This document shows, one piece after another, positions 9,273 to 17,881 of a stretch of 64,000 nucleotides of DNA. The first letter of the stretch is position 1. The number at the start of each line of letters is the position of its first letter. The translations under genes were made by a program, and so were the position numbers. Under the pieces are notes generated by a model, which saw only the letters and a program-made list of their open reading frames with translations, was not told the DNA's origin and searched no databases. Origin of the DNA: Comamonas granuli NBRC 101663 (GTDB lineage Bacteria > Pseudomonadota > Gammaproteobacteria > Burkholderiales > Burkholderiaceae_C); NCBI RefSeq assembly GCF_000739995.1, contig NZ_BBJX01000007.1, positions 147,988-211,987 on the forward strand, given 5' to 3'.

Positions 9273-10739
9273 ATGACGGACCTGCTTCCCGTTCTGCGCG
9301 TGCTGGGCATGCTGCTGTGCATGTTCTCGCTGGCCATGGGCCTGCCCTGGGCCGTGTCGTGGTTCCAGGGCGACGGCGTGTGGCAGGTGTACCCCGTGTC
9401 CATGGGCGTGGCGCTGCTGCTGGGCCTGGCGCTGTGGTGGGGGCTGCGCCGCCACCGGCGCGAGCTGCAGCCGCGCCACGGCGTCATCCTGGTCACGCTG
9501 GTGTGGGTGCTGCTGCCGCTGTGCGCCACGCTGCCGCTGTGGCTGGCCATGCAGTCCATAGGCCGGCCGCTGTCGTTCACGCATGCGTACTTCGAGGCCG
9601 TCTCGGGCCTGACGACGACGGGCAGCACCGTGCTCAGCGGCCTCGACGCGTTGCCCGCCTCGGTCAACGTCTGGCGCACCTTCCTGCAGTGGATGGGCGG
9701 CATGGGCATCCTGATCCTGGCCGTGGCCGTGCTGCCGCTGCTGGGCGTGGGCGGCGCCCAGCTCTTCAAGGCCGAGGCCGCCGGCCCGATCAAGGACACC
9801 AAGCTCACCCCGCGCATGACCGAGACGGCCAAGGGCCTGTGGGGGGTGTACGCGGCGTTTTCCGTGCTGTGCGCGGCGGCCTTCTGGGCGGGCGGCATGC
9901 AGCCGCTGGACGCGCTCATGCACATGTTCACCACGGTGAGCCTGGGCGGGCTGTCGCCGCACGATGCGAGCTTTGCCTATTTCGACTCGCCGCTGCTCGA
10001 AGCCATTGCGGTGCTGTTCATGCTGGTGGCGAGCTGCAACTTCGCGCTGTACTTCGTGGCGCTGCGCAAGGGCCACTGGCGGGGCTTCTGGCGCGACCCC
10101 GAGATGCGCGCCACCATGGTGGCGCTGGTGGGCGGTGGCCTGGTGGTCGCCCTGCTGCTGTGGGCCAAGGGCGTGTACGGCCCGCTGCAGGCGCTGCGCC
10201 ATGGGCTGTTCCAGGTGGTCTCGGTGGCCACGACCACGGGTTTCGCCACCCAGGACTACCTGCAGTGGCCGGTGTTCGCCCCGGTGCTCATGCTGCTGCT
10301 GTCGGGCGTGGCCACGAGCGCGGGCTCCACGGGCGGCGGCATCAAGATGGTGCGCATGCTCATCCTCGTCAAGCAGGCGCGGCGCGAGCTCACGCGCCTG
10401 GTGCATCCGCGTGCGGTGCAGCCGGTGGTGCTGGGCGGCAGCGTGGTGGACAACCGCATGATCTTCTCGGTGCTGGCCTTCATGCTGGTCTATGGCGCCA
10501 CCGTCATCGTGCTCAGCATGGTGCTGCTGCTCACCGACCTGGATCCGCTCACGGCGTTTTCCGCCGTGCTCGCCAGCGTGCACTGCACGGGCCCGGGGCT
10601 GGGCGCCATCGGGCCCAGCTCCAACTACGCCGTGCTCAGCGACTTCCAGCTCTGGGTGTGCACGCTGGGCATGCTGCTCGGGCGCCTGGAGATTCTGAGC
10701 TTCATGGCCCTGCTGTCCCCAGCGTTCTGGCGGCGCTGA
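9273..10739 (+). CDS. trkH: Trk potassium transporter membrane subunit
   Basis: Polytopic inner-membrane K+ channel/transporter of the TrkH/KtrB superfamily, 488 residues. Many hydrophobic segments are visible, with the repeated pore-loop motifs: SGLTTTGSTVLSG, FTTVSLGGLS, ATTTGFATQDY and HCTGPGLGAIGP supply the four selectivity-filter regions. SAGSTGGGIKMVR is a highly conserved TrkH block. Partner of the upstream trkA. The intergenic region after it (10740-10893) holds a GC-rich repeat and then the gshA promoter. Confidence 0.95.
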   Translation: MTDLLPVLRVLGMLLCMFSLAMGLPWAVSWFQGDGVWQVYPVSMGVALLLGLALWWGLRRHRRELQPRHGVILVTLVWVLLPLCATLPLWLAMQSIGRPLSFTHAYFEAVSGLTTTGSTVLSGLDALPASVNVWRTFLQWMGGMGILILAVAVLPLLGVGGAQLFKAEAAGPIKDTKLTPRMTETAKGLWGVYAAFSVLCAAAFWAGGMQPLDALMHMFTTVSLGGLSPHDASFAYFDSPLLEAIAVLFMLVASCNFALYFVALRKGHWRGFWRDPEMRATMVALVGGGLVVALLLWAKGVYGPLQALRHGLFQVVSVATTTGFATQDYLQWPVFAPVLMLLLSGVATSAGSTGGGIKMVRMLILVKQARRELTRLVHPRAVQPVVLGGSVVDNRMIFSVLAFMLVYGATVIVLSMVLLLTDLDPLTAFSAVLASVHCTGPGLGAIGPSSNYAVLSDFQLWVCTLGMLLGRLEILSFMALLSPAFWRR

Positions 10740-10860
10740 AGGACAATCCCCCCAGCGCGGCTGCGCCGCTTTCCCCTCTGGCGGCCCGTGGGCGGGACGG
10801 GGAGCGGCGCCAGTGGTCTGGCCAAGCCCGTGGGGGAGGCTGCGGGCGCGATGGCGTCCC
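10740..10860. repeat. GC-rich intergenic repeat, Comamonadaceae type
   Basis: A CCCCCCAGCGCGGCTGCGCC stretch with a GGCGCCAGTGG motif and many short inverted pairs fills the trkH-gshA gap. It resembles, in composition and motif order, the larger element at 26442-26591. I recognise such elements as common between genes in this family; the assignment is from memory. Confidence 0.45.
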
Positions 10861-10893
10861 TAAAATGCCGCATTGGCCTTCACCAGGGTTTTT

Positions 10894-12186
10894 ATGGTTC
10901 CGCATCTCATCACGGCCCTCACGGGGCCCATCAACGAGCTTGAACAGCGCATCATCGACTCCATGCCGGCGACCGAGCGCTGGTTCCGCCTGGAGTGGAT
11001 GGAGCACACGCCGCCGTTCTACACCTCGGTGGACATCCGCAACGCCGGGTTCAAGCTTGCGCCCGTGGACACCAACCTCTTTCCCGGCGGCTGGAACCAC
11101 CTGGCGCCCGAGGTGCTCCCCCTGGCGGTGCAGGCCGCCATGGCGGCCATCGAGAAGATCTGCCCCGAGGCGCGCAACCTGCTCATCGTGCCCGAGAACG
11201 ACACGCGCAGCATCTCCTACCTGGGCAACCTGGTGCAGTTGCAGCGCATCTTCAACATGGCGGGGCTGAACGTGCGCTTCGGCTCCATCAGCCCGGAGGT
11301 GAAGAAGAACACCGTCATCGAACTGCCCACGGGCGAGTCCATCACCCTCGAGCCCGTGGTGCGCACGCGCCGCCGGCTGGGGCTCAAGCATTTCGACCCC
11401 TGCACCATCCTGCTCAACAACGACCTCTCGGCCGGCGCCCCGGGCATCCTGGAGGACATCCACGAGCAGTACCTGCTGCCGCCGCTGCACGCGGGCTGGG
11501 CTGTGCGCCGCAAGAGCCACCACTTCCGCAGCTACGAGGAGGTGACCAAGCGCTTCGGCAAGCTGCTGGGCATAGACCCCTGGCTCATCCACCCGCTGTA
11601 CGGGCATGGCAGCGGCGTCGATGTGGCCACCGCCGCGGGCCTGGAGGAGTTGCAGACCCTGGTCGATGCGCTGCTCGCCAAGGTGCGGCGCAAGTACAAG
11701 GAGTACGGCATCCACGAAAAGCCCTTTGCCGTCGTCAAGGCCGACAACGGCGACCATGGCATGGGCGTATTCACCGTGCACGACGCCCGCGACCTGCCGG
11801 CCCTGGCCCGGCGCCCGCGCCCCCGGGGCACGGCGCGCGCCGCCCGCGCGGGGCAGGACTTCATCGTCCAGGAGGGGGTGCTCACCCAGGAGCGCGTGCA
11901 CGAGGCCGTGGCCGAGCCGGTGGTCTACCTCATGGACCGCTATGTGGTCGGCGGCTTTTACCGCATCCATCCCGAGCGCGGCGTGGATGAGGATCTCAAG
12001 GGGCCGGGCGCGGGCTTCGTGCCCCTGGCCTTTGCGGCCGGCACGCAGTTCCCGCACCTGGGGGCCAAGCCCGGGGCCAGCGCGCCCAACCGTTTCTACA
12101 TGTACGGCGTGATCGCCCGGCTGGCCATGCTGGCCGCCAGCTACGAGCTCGAAGCCACCAACCCGGAGGCCGAGACCTACGATTGA
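10894..12186 (+). CDS. gshA: Glutamate--cysteine ligase (proteobacterial gshA type)
   Basis: ATP-dependent first step of glutathione synthesis, joining glutamate and cysteine. The 430-residue product belongs to the family found in Betaproteobacteria and Acidithiobacillus rather than the E. coli family: it has [32 protein letters not shown], and [18 protein letters not shown], a likely ATP-grasp segment, plus [23 protein letters not shown] 10894, preceded by CACCAGGG, is preferred over the TTG at 10873. The gene is flanked by K+ transport genes on both sides. A clear intrinsic terminator follows. The usual partner gshB is not in the window. Confidence 0.9.
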   Translation: MVPHLITALTGPINELEQRIIDSMPATERWFRLEWMEHTPPFYTSVDIRNAGFKLAPVDTNLFPGGWNHLAPEVLPLAVQAAMAAIEKICPEARNLLIVPENDTRSISYLGNLVQLQRIFNMAGLNVRFGSISPEVKKNTVIELPTGESITLEPVVRTRRRLGLKHFDPCTILLNNDLSAGAPGILEDIHEQYLLPPLHAGWAVRRKSHHFRSYEEVTKRFGKLLGIDPWLIHPLYGHGSGVDVATAAGLEELQTLVDALLAKVRRKYKEYGIHEKPFAVVKADNGDHGMGVFTVHDARDLPALARRPRPRGTARAARAGQDFIVQEGVLTQERVHEAVAEPVVYLMDRYVVGGFYRIHPERGVDEDLKGPGAGFVPLAFAAGTQFPHLGAKPGASAPNRFYMYGVIARLAMLAASYELEATNPEAETYD

Positions 12187-12187
12187 C

Positions 12188-12224
12188 ACACAGTTGTTGC
12201 ACCGCAACAAACTGTGTCTTTTTT
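12188..12224 (+). terminator. Rho-independent terminator after gshA
   Basis: ACACAGTTGTTG (12188-12199) and CAACAAACTGTGT (12205-12217) pair with a single bulged base around the loop CACCG, followed by C and six T (12219-12224). It begins right after the gshA stop codon and separates gshA from kup. Confidence 0.88.
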
Positions 12225-12338
12225 GTGCAGCCGGTGCTGCGGGTGATTCCCTCGGCGTGCGGGCTGGCGCAGAATCCGGGGCTTCAGGACCACCCGCCTC
12301 CCACGGCCAGGACTCTGCTGGCTGCAGGGGGTACTGCA

Positions 12339-14210
12339 GTGAACCACGCAAAATCCTCCACGGCTGCGCTGACCTTGGCAGCCATCGGCGTCGTCTACGG
12401 TGACATCGGCACCAGCGTTCTCTACACGCTCAAGGAGGTCTTCGGCTCCGGCCATGTGCCCTTCACGCATGCCAATGTCTATGGCGTGCTGTCCATCGTC
12501 TTCTGGACGCTCACGAGCATCGTCTCCATCAAGTACGTCACGCTGGTGCTGCGCGCCGACAACCATGGCGAGGGCGGGCTGGTGGCGATGCTGGCGCTGG
12601 CCTCGCAGTCGGTCAAGGACAAGGCCCCCGCGCTGCGCCGCTGGATGCTGCTGATCGGCATCTTCGGCACCTGCCTGTTCTATGGCGACGGCGTCATCAC
12701 CCCGGCCATCACGGTGCTCTCGGCCATGGAGGGGCTGGACGTGGTCTCGCCCGCCTTCCGCCGCGCCGTGATCCCGCTGACCCTGGCCATCCTGTTCGTG
12801 CTGTTCTGGGTGCAGAAGAAGGGCACCTCCGGCATAGGGCGCTTCTTCGGGCCCGTCATGGTGGTGTGGTTTGCGGCCATTGCAGCGCTGGGCGTGTACC
12901 ACATCGCGGGCCACCCGGAGATCCTCGGTGCGCTCAGCCCGCACCATGCGCTGCGCTTCATGCTGCGCCAGCCCGGCACCACCTTCATCATCCTGGGCGC
13001 CGTGGTGCTGTGCGTCACGGGTGGCGAGGCCTTGTATGCCGACATGGGGCATTTCGGGCGCCGGCCCATACGCATCGCCTGGTTCTCCATCGTCATGCCG
13101 GCGCTCACGCTCAATTATTTCGGGCAGGGGGCGCTGCTGCTCGAGCACCCCGCGGCGGTGAAGAACCCGTTCTTCATGATGGCCCCCGAGTGGATCACGC
13201 TGCCCCTGGTGGGGCTGGCCACGGCGGCGGCCGTGATTGCCTCGCAGGCCCTGATTTCCGGGGCCTTCAGCGTCACCAAGCAGGTCATCCAGCTGGGCTA
13301 TCTGCCGCGCCTGCAGATCCTGCACACCAGCACCCGGGACACGGGGCAGATCTACCTGCCCTTCGTCAACTGGAGCCTGTTCGTGATGATCGTGCTGGCC
13401 GTGGTGCTGTTTCGGTCGTCGAGCAACCTGGCTGCGGCCTATGGCATCGCGGTGACGCTGGACATGACCATCACCACCGTGCTCACCTTCTTCGTCATCC
13501 GCTACGGCTGGGGCTATCCGCTGGCGCTGTGCATCGCGGCCACGGGCTTTTTCTTCGTCATCGACATCGCCTTCTTCAGCTCCAACCTGCTCAAGCTGGT
13601 CGATGGCGGCTGGTTCCCGCTGCTCATCGGCGGCGGGGTGTTCCTGCTCATGACGACCTGGAAGGACGGGCGCGAGCAGCTCAACGAGACGCTGCGCGCG
13701 TTCTCGGTCGATCTGCAGGACTTCCTCGCATCGGTGTTCGTGAGCCCGCCCGCGCGCGTGCCGGGCACGGCGGTGTTCCTGACGGCGCAGCCCGGCATCG
13801 TGCCCAGCGCGCTCCTGCACAACCTCAAGCACAACAAGGTGCTGCACGAGCAGAACCTGTTCGTCACCGTGCGCAGCCACGAACTGCCCTGGATCGGCAT
13901 GGAGCAGCGGCTCGAAGTCGAGCCCCTGGGCCATGATTGCTGGCAGGTGGCGGTGCACTACGGCTTCAAGAACGACCCCGACCTGCCGCGCGCTCTGGCC
14001 CTGCTCACGGGCCGCGGCGTGGACCTCAACCCCATGACGACCAGCTACTTCCTCTCGCGCGACATCGTCACCCCGACCCCGGGGCCGGGCATGGCGCTGT
14101 GGCGTGAAAAGCTGTTTGCGCAGATGCACCACAGCGCGACGGCCGCGGCGGAGTTCCTCCACCTGCCGAGCAATGCCGTGGTCGAGCTGGGCTCAAAGAT
14201 CGAGATCTAG
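12339..14210 (+). CDS. kup: Low-affinity potassium transporter Kup
   Basis: Inner-membrane K+/H+ symporter of the KUP/HAK/KT family, 623 residues with about 12 membrane segments and a cytoplasmic C-terminal region. Signature [22 protein letters not shown] lies at the N-terminus, then [33 protein letters not shown] and [13 protein letters not shown]. The start is GTG 12339 preceded by GCAGGGGG; longer readings to 12183 would run through the gshA terminator. The stop codon TAG shares the palindrome CTAG with the stop of the opposing rsmI gene. Second K+ uptake system in this neighbourhood beside trkAH. Confidence 0.95.
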   Translation: MNHAKSSTAALTLAAIGVVYGDIGTSVLYTLKEVFGSGHVPFTHANVYGVLSIVFWTLTSIVSIKYVTLVLRADNHGEGGLVAMLALASQSVKDKAPALRRWMLLIGIFGTCLFYGDGVITPAITVLSAMEGLDVVSPAFRRAVIPLTLAILFVLFWVQKKGTSGIGRFFGPVMVVWFAAIAALGVYHIAGHPEILGALSPHHALRFMLRQPGTTFIILGAVVLCVTGGEALYADMGHFGRRPIRIAWFSIVMPALTLNYFGQGALLLEHPAAVKNPFFMMAPEWITLPLVGLATAAAVIASQALISGAFSVTKQVIQLGYLPRLQILHTSTRDTGQIYLPFVNWSLFVMIVLAVVLFRSSSNLAAAYGIAVTLDMTITTVLTFFVIRYGWGYPLALCIAATGFFFVIDIAFFSSNLLKLVDGGWFPLLIGGGVFLLMTTWKDGREQLNETLRAFSVDLQDFLASVFVSPPARVPGTAVFLTAQPGIVPSALLHNLKHNKVLHEQNLFVTVRSHELPWIGMEQRLEVEPLGHDCWQVAVHYGFKNDPDLPRALALLTGRGVDLNPMTTSYFLSRDIVTPTPGPGMALWREKLFAQMHHSATAAAEFLHLPSNAVVELGSKIEI

Positions 14211-15121
14211 GACTGCGCCTTGAGCGCCAGCGCCGCCTCATAGAGCTGGTTGCGCGGCGCGCCCGTGATGTCGGCGGCCAGGCGCACGGCGCTCTTGAGC
14301 GGCAGCTCCTGCAGCAGGCGCTGCAGCACGTCCAGGCCCTGCGCCGTGTCGGCGCTGGCGGCCACCGGGTGCAGCACCACGACGAACTCGCCGCGGCAGC
14401 GCAGCGGGTCTTGCTGCAGCCAGCCGGCGAGCGCGGCCGCGGGCAGGGTGGTGATCTGCTCGAACTGCTTGGTCAGCTCGCGCGCCAGGGTTACGGGGCG
14501 CTCGCCCAGGGCGGCCAGCGTGGCGGCCAGGGCGGCGATGCGGTGGGGGGCTTCGAGCAGCACGCAGCAGCGGGATTCGGCCTGCAGGCGCTGCACGGCA
14601 GCATCGCGTTCACCGGCCTTGGTGGGCAAAAAGCCGGCAAATACAAAGCCGCCGTCGTCGGCGCCGCTGGCCACCGCACCGGCCACGCTCAGCGCCGCCG
14701 TGATGCTGCTGGCGCCGGGCAGGGGCACCACGCGCAGGCCCGCGGAGGCCGCGGCGGCGGCCAGGCGGGCGCCTGGGTCGCTGATACCCGGCGTGCCTGC
14801 ATCGCTCACGTAGGCCACGCGCTGGCCGGCCTGCAGGCGTTCGAGCACGGTCTGGGCCGCCTGGGCTTCGTTGTGCTGGTGCAGGGCCAGCCAGTGCGCT
14901 GCCGGCTTGTCGATGCCGTAGGCGCGCAGCAGGGCCTGGGTGTGGCGCGTGTCCTCGCACGCCAGGGTGTCGGCGAGCTGCAGTACGTGCAGGGCGCGCA
15001 GGGTGATGTCCGCCAGATTGCCGATGGGCGTGGCGACCACGTAGAGTGCGCCTTGCGGATAATGCTGCGCTGCCGCTGCCGCATGGGCAGCATCCAGGGC
15101 AAGGGCAAAAGAGGCGCTCAA
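14207..15121 (-). CDS. rsmI: 16S rRNA (cytidine-1402-2'-O)-methyltransferase
   Basis: SAM-dependent methyltransferase of the tetrapyrrole-methylase fold that modifies C1402 of 16S rRNA. The 304-residue product contains [47 protein letters not shown] and [16 protein letters not shown], all family signatures. The most likely start is TTG at 15119-15121, with AAGGAA four bases before it; the longer reading to 15259 runs through yraN. The start codon shares one base with the ATG of divergent yraN. Synteny rsmI-yraN-diaA-dolP agrees with enterobacterial yraL-yraN-yraO-yraP. Confidence 0.93.
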   Translation of the reverse strand: MSASFALALDAAHAAAAAQHYPQGALYVVATPIGNLADITLRALHVLQLADTLACEDTRHTQALLRAYGIDKPAAHWLALHQHNEAQAAQTVLERLQAGQRVAYVSDAGTPGISDPGARLAAAAASAGLRVVPLPGASSITAALSVAGAVASGADDGGFVFAGFLPTKAGERDAAVQRLQAESRCCVLLEAPHRIAALAATLAALGERPVTLARELTKQFEQITTLPAAALAGWLQQDPLRCRGEFVVVLHPVAASADTAQGLDVLQRLLQELPLKSAVRLAADITGAPRNQLYEAALALKAQS

Positions 15122-15516
15122 TGGGATTCCTTGGCAAGAACGATGCGGTCCAGGGCCGGCAGGCCAGTACGCGGGCCCAGGGCCAGGCCGCCGAAGACCG
15201 GGCGCTGGCCCACCTGCAGGCCGCAGGCCTGCGCCTGCTGGAGCGCAATTATCGGACACCGGGGCGTGGCGGCGGCGAGATCGACCTGGTCATGCGCGCG
15301 CCCGACGGCACGGTGGTGTTCGTCGAGGTGCGCAGCCGCACCAGCCGCGCCTGGGGCGGCGCGGGCGCCAGCATCGGGGCGGCCAAGCAGCGGCGCATCG
15401 TCTTTGCGGCGCGGCACTTTTTGCTGCGCTACGGGTCAGAACCAGCCTGCCGCTTCGATGCCGTGCTGCTGGAGCCCGCGCTCACCTGGATCCAGGGAGC
15501 CTTCGACGCCGGCTGA
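15121..15516 (+). CDS. yraN: UPF0102 protein YraN (predicted endonuclease-like fold)
   Basis: 131-residue member of UPF0102, a small family with a restriction-endonuclease-like core and no proven function. The diagnostic order is present: GQAAEDRALAHLQAAGLRLLERNYRT, then GGGEIDLVMRAPDGTVVFVEVRSRTS, where E-D-EVR match the predicted catalytic residues of the PD-(D/E)XK fold, and AKQRRIVFAARHFL. ATG 15121 is chosen because it yields the family N-terminus; the in-frame start at 15046 would lie inside rsmI. Divergent from rsmI with overlapping start codons, so the promoters of each gene lie within the other. Confidence 0.9.
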   Translation: MGFLGKNDAVQGRQASTRAQGQAAEDRALAHLQAAGLRLLERNYRTPGRGGGEIDLVMRAPDGTVVFVEVRSRTSRAWGGAGASIGAAKQRRIVFAARHFLLRYGSEPACRFDAVLLEPALTWIQGAFDAG

Positions 15517-15600
15517 ACGCGCCCCCGGGGCGCACAGATTGCTACAAAATTGATAACACACAGGGTATATCATGCGACCCTGCGCAAGGATTTCCCATTG

Positions 15601-16194
15601 ATGATCGAGCAACGCATCCAGCAGCAATTCATCGACAGCGCCGACCTCAAATACCAGGCCGCCGAGGCGCTGGGCCGGCCCATTGCCGCGGCCGTGCAGG
15701 CCCTGCTGGCCTGCGTGACCAGCGGCGGCAAGATTCTTGCGTGCGGCAGCGGCGTCTGTGCGCCGCTGGCGCAGCAGTTCGTGGCCTGCTGCGTGGCGGG
15801 CTTCGAGCGTGAGCGCCCGGAATTCGCCGCCGTGGCACTGGGCAGCGACGCCGCGCTGTGGACGGCGGGCCAGGGTGGCGTGGCCCAGGCACTGGCGCGC
15901 CAGGTCCGCGCCCTGGGACAGACGGGCGACCTGTTGGTCGCCGTCACCGTGGACGGCCATGATGCGCAGGTGCTCGGCGCTGTGCAGGCTGCGCACGAGC
16001 GCGACATGTCGGTGGTGGCGCTCACCGGCCGCCAGGGCGGGGAACTTGCGGCGCTGCTGCGTGACACAGATGTATGCCTGGCCGTGCCGCATGAGCGTGC
16101 GGCGCGGGTGCGCGAGGTCCATGCCCTGGTGCTGCACTGCCTGTGCGATGGCATGGACGCGCAATTGTTTGGTGAACAGGAGGATTTGTCATGA
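15601..16194 (+). CDS. diaA: SIS-domain protein, DiaA / GmhA-like
   Basis: 197-residue sugar-isomerase (SIS) fold protein. By synteny it is the counterpart of YraO/DiaA, which binds DnaA and times replication initiation; by sequence it is often annotated as phosphoheptose isomerase. The usual GNGGSA phosphate-binding loop is replaced by ACGSGVCAPLAQQFVA, and I cannot see the full set of GmhA catalytic residues, which favours a non-enzymatic DiaA-like role. N-terminus MIEQRIQQQFIDSADLKYQAAE is typical. The stop overlaps the ATG of dolP (ATGA), so the two are coupled. Confidence 0.8.
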   Translation: MIEQRIQQQFIDSADLKYQAAEALGRPIAAAVQALLACVTSGGKILACGSGVCAPLAQQFVACCVAGFERERPEFAAVALGSDAALWTAGQGGVAQALARQVRALGQTGDLLVAVTVDGHDAQVLGAVQAAHERDMSVVALTGRQGGELAALLRDTDVCLAVPHERAARVREVHALVLHCLCDGMDAQLFGEQEDLS

Positions 16195-16862
16195 CTTTCC
16201 GATTCGATCGCAGCCTGTGTGCCGTGCTCTCGGCAGCAGCCCTGTCGGCGGCCCTGGGCGGCTGCGCCCCGGCCGTGCTGGGCGGCGCTGCCGTGGGCAG
16301 CATGATGGCGCTGGACCGGCGCACCGTCGGCACGCAGGTGGAGGATGAGGGCATCGAGCTGCGCGCGGGCAACCGCATCCGTGGCGTCCATGGCGACAAG
16401 GTGCACGTCAACGTCACGAGCTACAACCGCCAGGTGCTGCTGACCGGCGAGGTGCCCAGCGCCGAGATCCGCGATGCGGTCGAGAAGATCGTTGTCGGCG
16501 TCGAGAATGTGCGCAGCGTGGTCAACGAGCTCGCCGTGATGCCCAATACCTCGCTGGGCCAGCGCTCGAACGACACCTACATCACCGGCAAGGTGCGCGC
16601 CAGCCTGGTCGATGCCCGGGACCTGTCGGCCAACAGCTTCAAGGTGGTGACCGAGCGCAACACCGTCTACCTCATGGGGCGTGTGTCGCAGCGCGAGGCG
16701 GGCCGCGCCACGGCCATTGCGCGCAACATCAGCGGGGTGAGCAAGGTGGTGCGCGTGTTTGAATACCTGAGCGACGAGGATGTCGCCCGCATCCAGGCCG
16801 GCCAGCCCGTCAAGCCGGCCGAGGCGCCTGCCAGCGGCGAGGCCTCGCGCCCGGCGCAGTAA
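16191..16862 (+). CDS. dolP: BON-domain outer-membrane lipoprotein DolP
   Basis: Division- and outer-membrane-stress-associated lipoprotein (formerly YraP). The 223-residue product has a signal peptide with lipobox SAALGGC (lipidation at Cys25) and two BON phospholipid-binding domains, roughly residues 45-115 (NVTSYNRQVLLTGEVPS) and 120-195 (KVVTERNTVYLMGRVSQREAGRA). The tail is rich in Pro/Ala and disordered. It is translationally coupled to diaA and converges on the next gene with a 21-base gap. Confidence 0.92.
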   Translation: MTFRFDRSLCAVLSAAALSAALGGCAPAVLGGAAVGSMMALDRRTVGTQVEDEGIELRAGNRIRGVHGDKVHVNVTSYNRQVLLTGEVPSAEIRDAVEKIVVGVENVRSVVNELAVMPNTSLGQRSNDTYITGKVRASLVDARDLSANSFKVVTERNTVYLMGRVSQREAGRATAIARNISGVSKVVRVFEYLSDEDVARIQAGQPVKPAEAPASGEASRPAQ

Positions 16863-16883
16863 CGGCGCAGCCCGGCGGCGGCC

Positions 16884-17798
16884 TCAGCGCAGGCGCCGGA
16901 TGAGGCTGGAGGTGTCCCAGCGCTGGCCGCCCATTTGCTGCACGTCGCCGTAGAACTGGTCCACCAGCGCCGTCACCGGCAGGCGTGCACCGTTGCGCTG
17001 GGCCTCGGCCAGCACCAGGCCCAGGTCCTTGCGCATCCAGTCCACGGCAAAGCCGAAGTCGAACTGGTCGGCCACCATGGTCTTGCCGCGGTTGTCCATT
17101 TGCCAGCTCTGCGCGGCGCCCTTGCCGATCACGTCGAGCACCAGGGGCATGTCCAGCCCGGCGCGCTGGCCAAAGGCGATGGCTTCCGCCAGGCCCTGTA
17201 CCAGGCCGGCGATGCAGATCTGGTTGACCATCTTGGTGAGCTGGCCTGCGCCGCTCTCGCCCATGCGCGTGAAGGCGCGCGCAAACGCCATGCCCACCGG
17301 CTGCACGGTGTCGAAGGCGTCCTGGTCGCCGCCGCACATCACCGTGAGCAGGCCGTTTTGCGCGCCTGCCTGGCCACCGGAGACCGGCGCATCGATGAAG
17401 CGCAGGCCCAGCGCGCGCGCTGCGCCATAGAGTTCGCGCGCCACTTCGGCCGAGGCGGTGGTGTGGTCCACGAAGATGCTGCCGGGGGCCATGCCGGCGA
17501 AGGCGCCGTCCGCGCCCAGGGTGACGGCGCGCAGGTCGTCGTCGTTGCCCACGCAGCAGAAGACGATGTCGGCGCCCTGCGCGGCCTCGCGTGGCGTGGG
17601 GGCCTGGCGCGGCGCAGCGCTGGCCGCGTACTCGGCGCACCAGGCCTGGGCCTTGGCGGATGTGCGGTTGTAGACCGTGACGGCGTGCCCGGCCAGCGCC
17701 AGGTGCGCCGCCATGGGGTAGCCCATGACCCCCAGGCCGATGAAGGCCAGTTTGCGCGGGGCGGTGGGTTCGTAGCTGCGGGGATTCGTGCTGGCCAT
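16884..17798 (-). CDS. 3-hydroxyisobutyrate dehydrogenase-family oxidoreductase
   Basis: 304-residue NAD(P)-dependent beta-hydroxyacid dehydrogenase; relatives act on 3-hydroxyisobutyrate, tartronate semialdehyde or succinic semialdehyde. The Rossmann motif AFIGLGVMGYPMAAHL lies near residue 20, FIDAPVSGGQAGAQNG is the substrate-binding signature, and the catalytic Lys is in GAGQLTKMVNQ. Which substrate it uses cannot be told. Start ATG 17798 with an AGGAG about 12 bases upstream. It lies downstream of pilU on the same strand but is transcribed first, with a terminator for the pil operon inside the intervening gap, so it seems independent. Confidence 0.85.
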   Translation of the reverse strand: MASTNPRSYEPTAPRKLAFIGLGVMGYPMAAHLALAGHAVTVYNRTSAKAQAWCAEYAASAAPRQAPTPREAAQGADIVFCCVGNDDDLRAVTLGADGAFAGMAPGSIFVDHTTASAEVARELYGAARALGLRFIDAPVSGGQAGAQNGLLTVMCGGDQDAFDTVQPVGMAFARAFTRMGESGAGQLTKMVNQICIAGLVQGLAEAIAFGQRAGLDMPLVLDVIGKGAAQSWQMDNRGKTMVADQFDFGFAVDWMRKDLGLVLAEAQRNGARLPVTALVDQFYGDVQQMGGQRWDTSSLIRRLR

Positions 17799-17820
17799 GG
17801 TGAGGAATGCTCCTGTAGAG

Positions 17821-17859
17821 AAAAGAATGCCTGGCCCGCGCGGGGCGCAGGGGCCAGGC
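17821..17859 (-). terminator. Terminator downstream of pilU
   Basis: GCCTGGCCC (17829-17837) pairs perfectly with GGGCCAGGC (17851-17859) across a 13-base loop. Read on the minus strand, the hairpin follows the pilU stop and is succeeded by ATTCTTTTCT, a T-rich tail. Confidence 0.65.
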
Positions 17860-17881
17860 CGATGGTCCGGCGCCGCAGGCG

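Noticed and set aside
15601..16194. Calling this gene gmhA (phosphoheptose isomerase)
   Set aside because: The phosphate-binding loop is altered and the neighbourhood is that of diaA, so the enzymatic label was not adopted.
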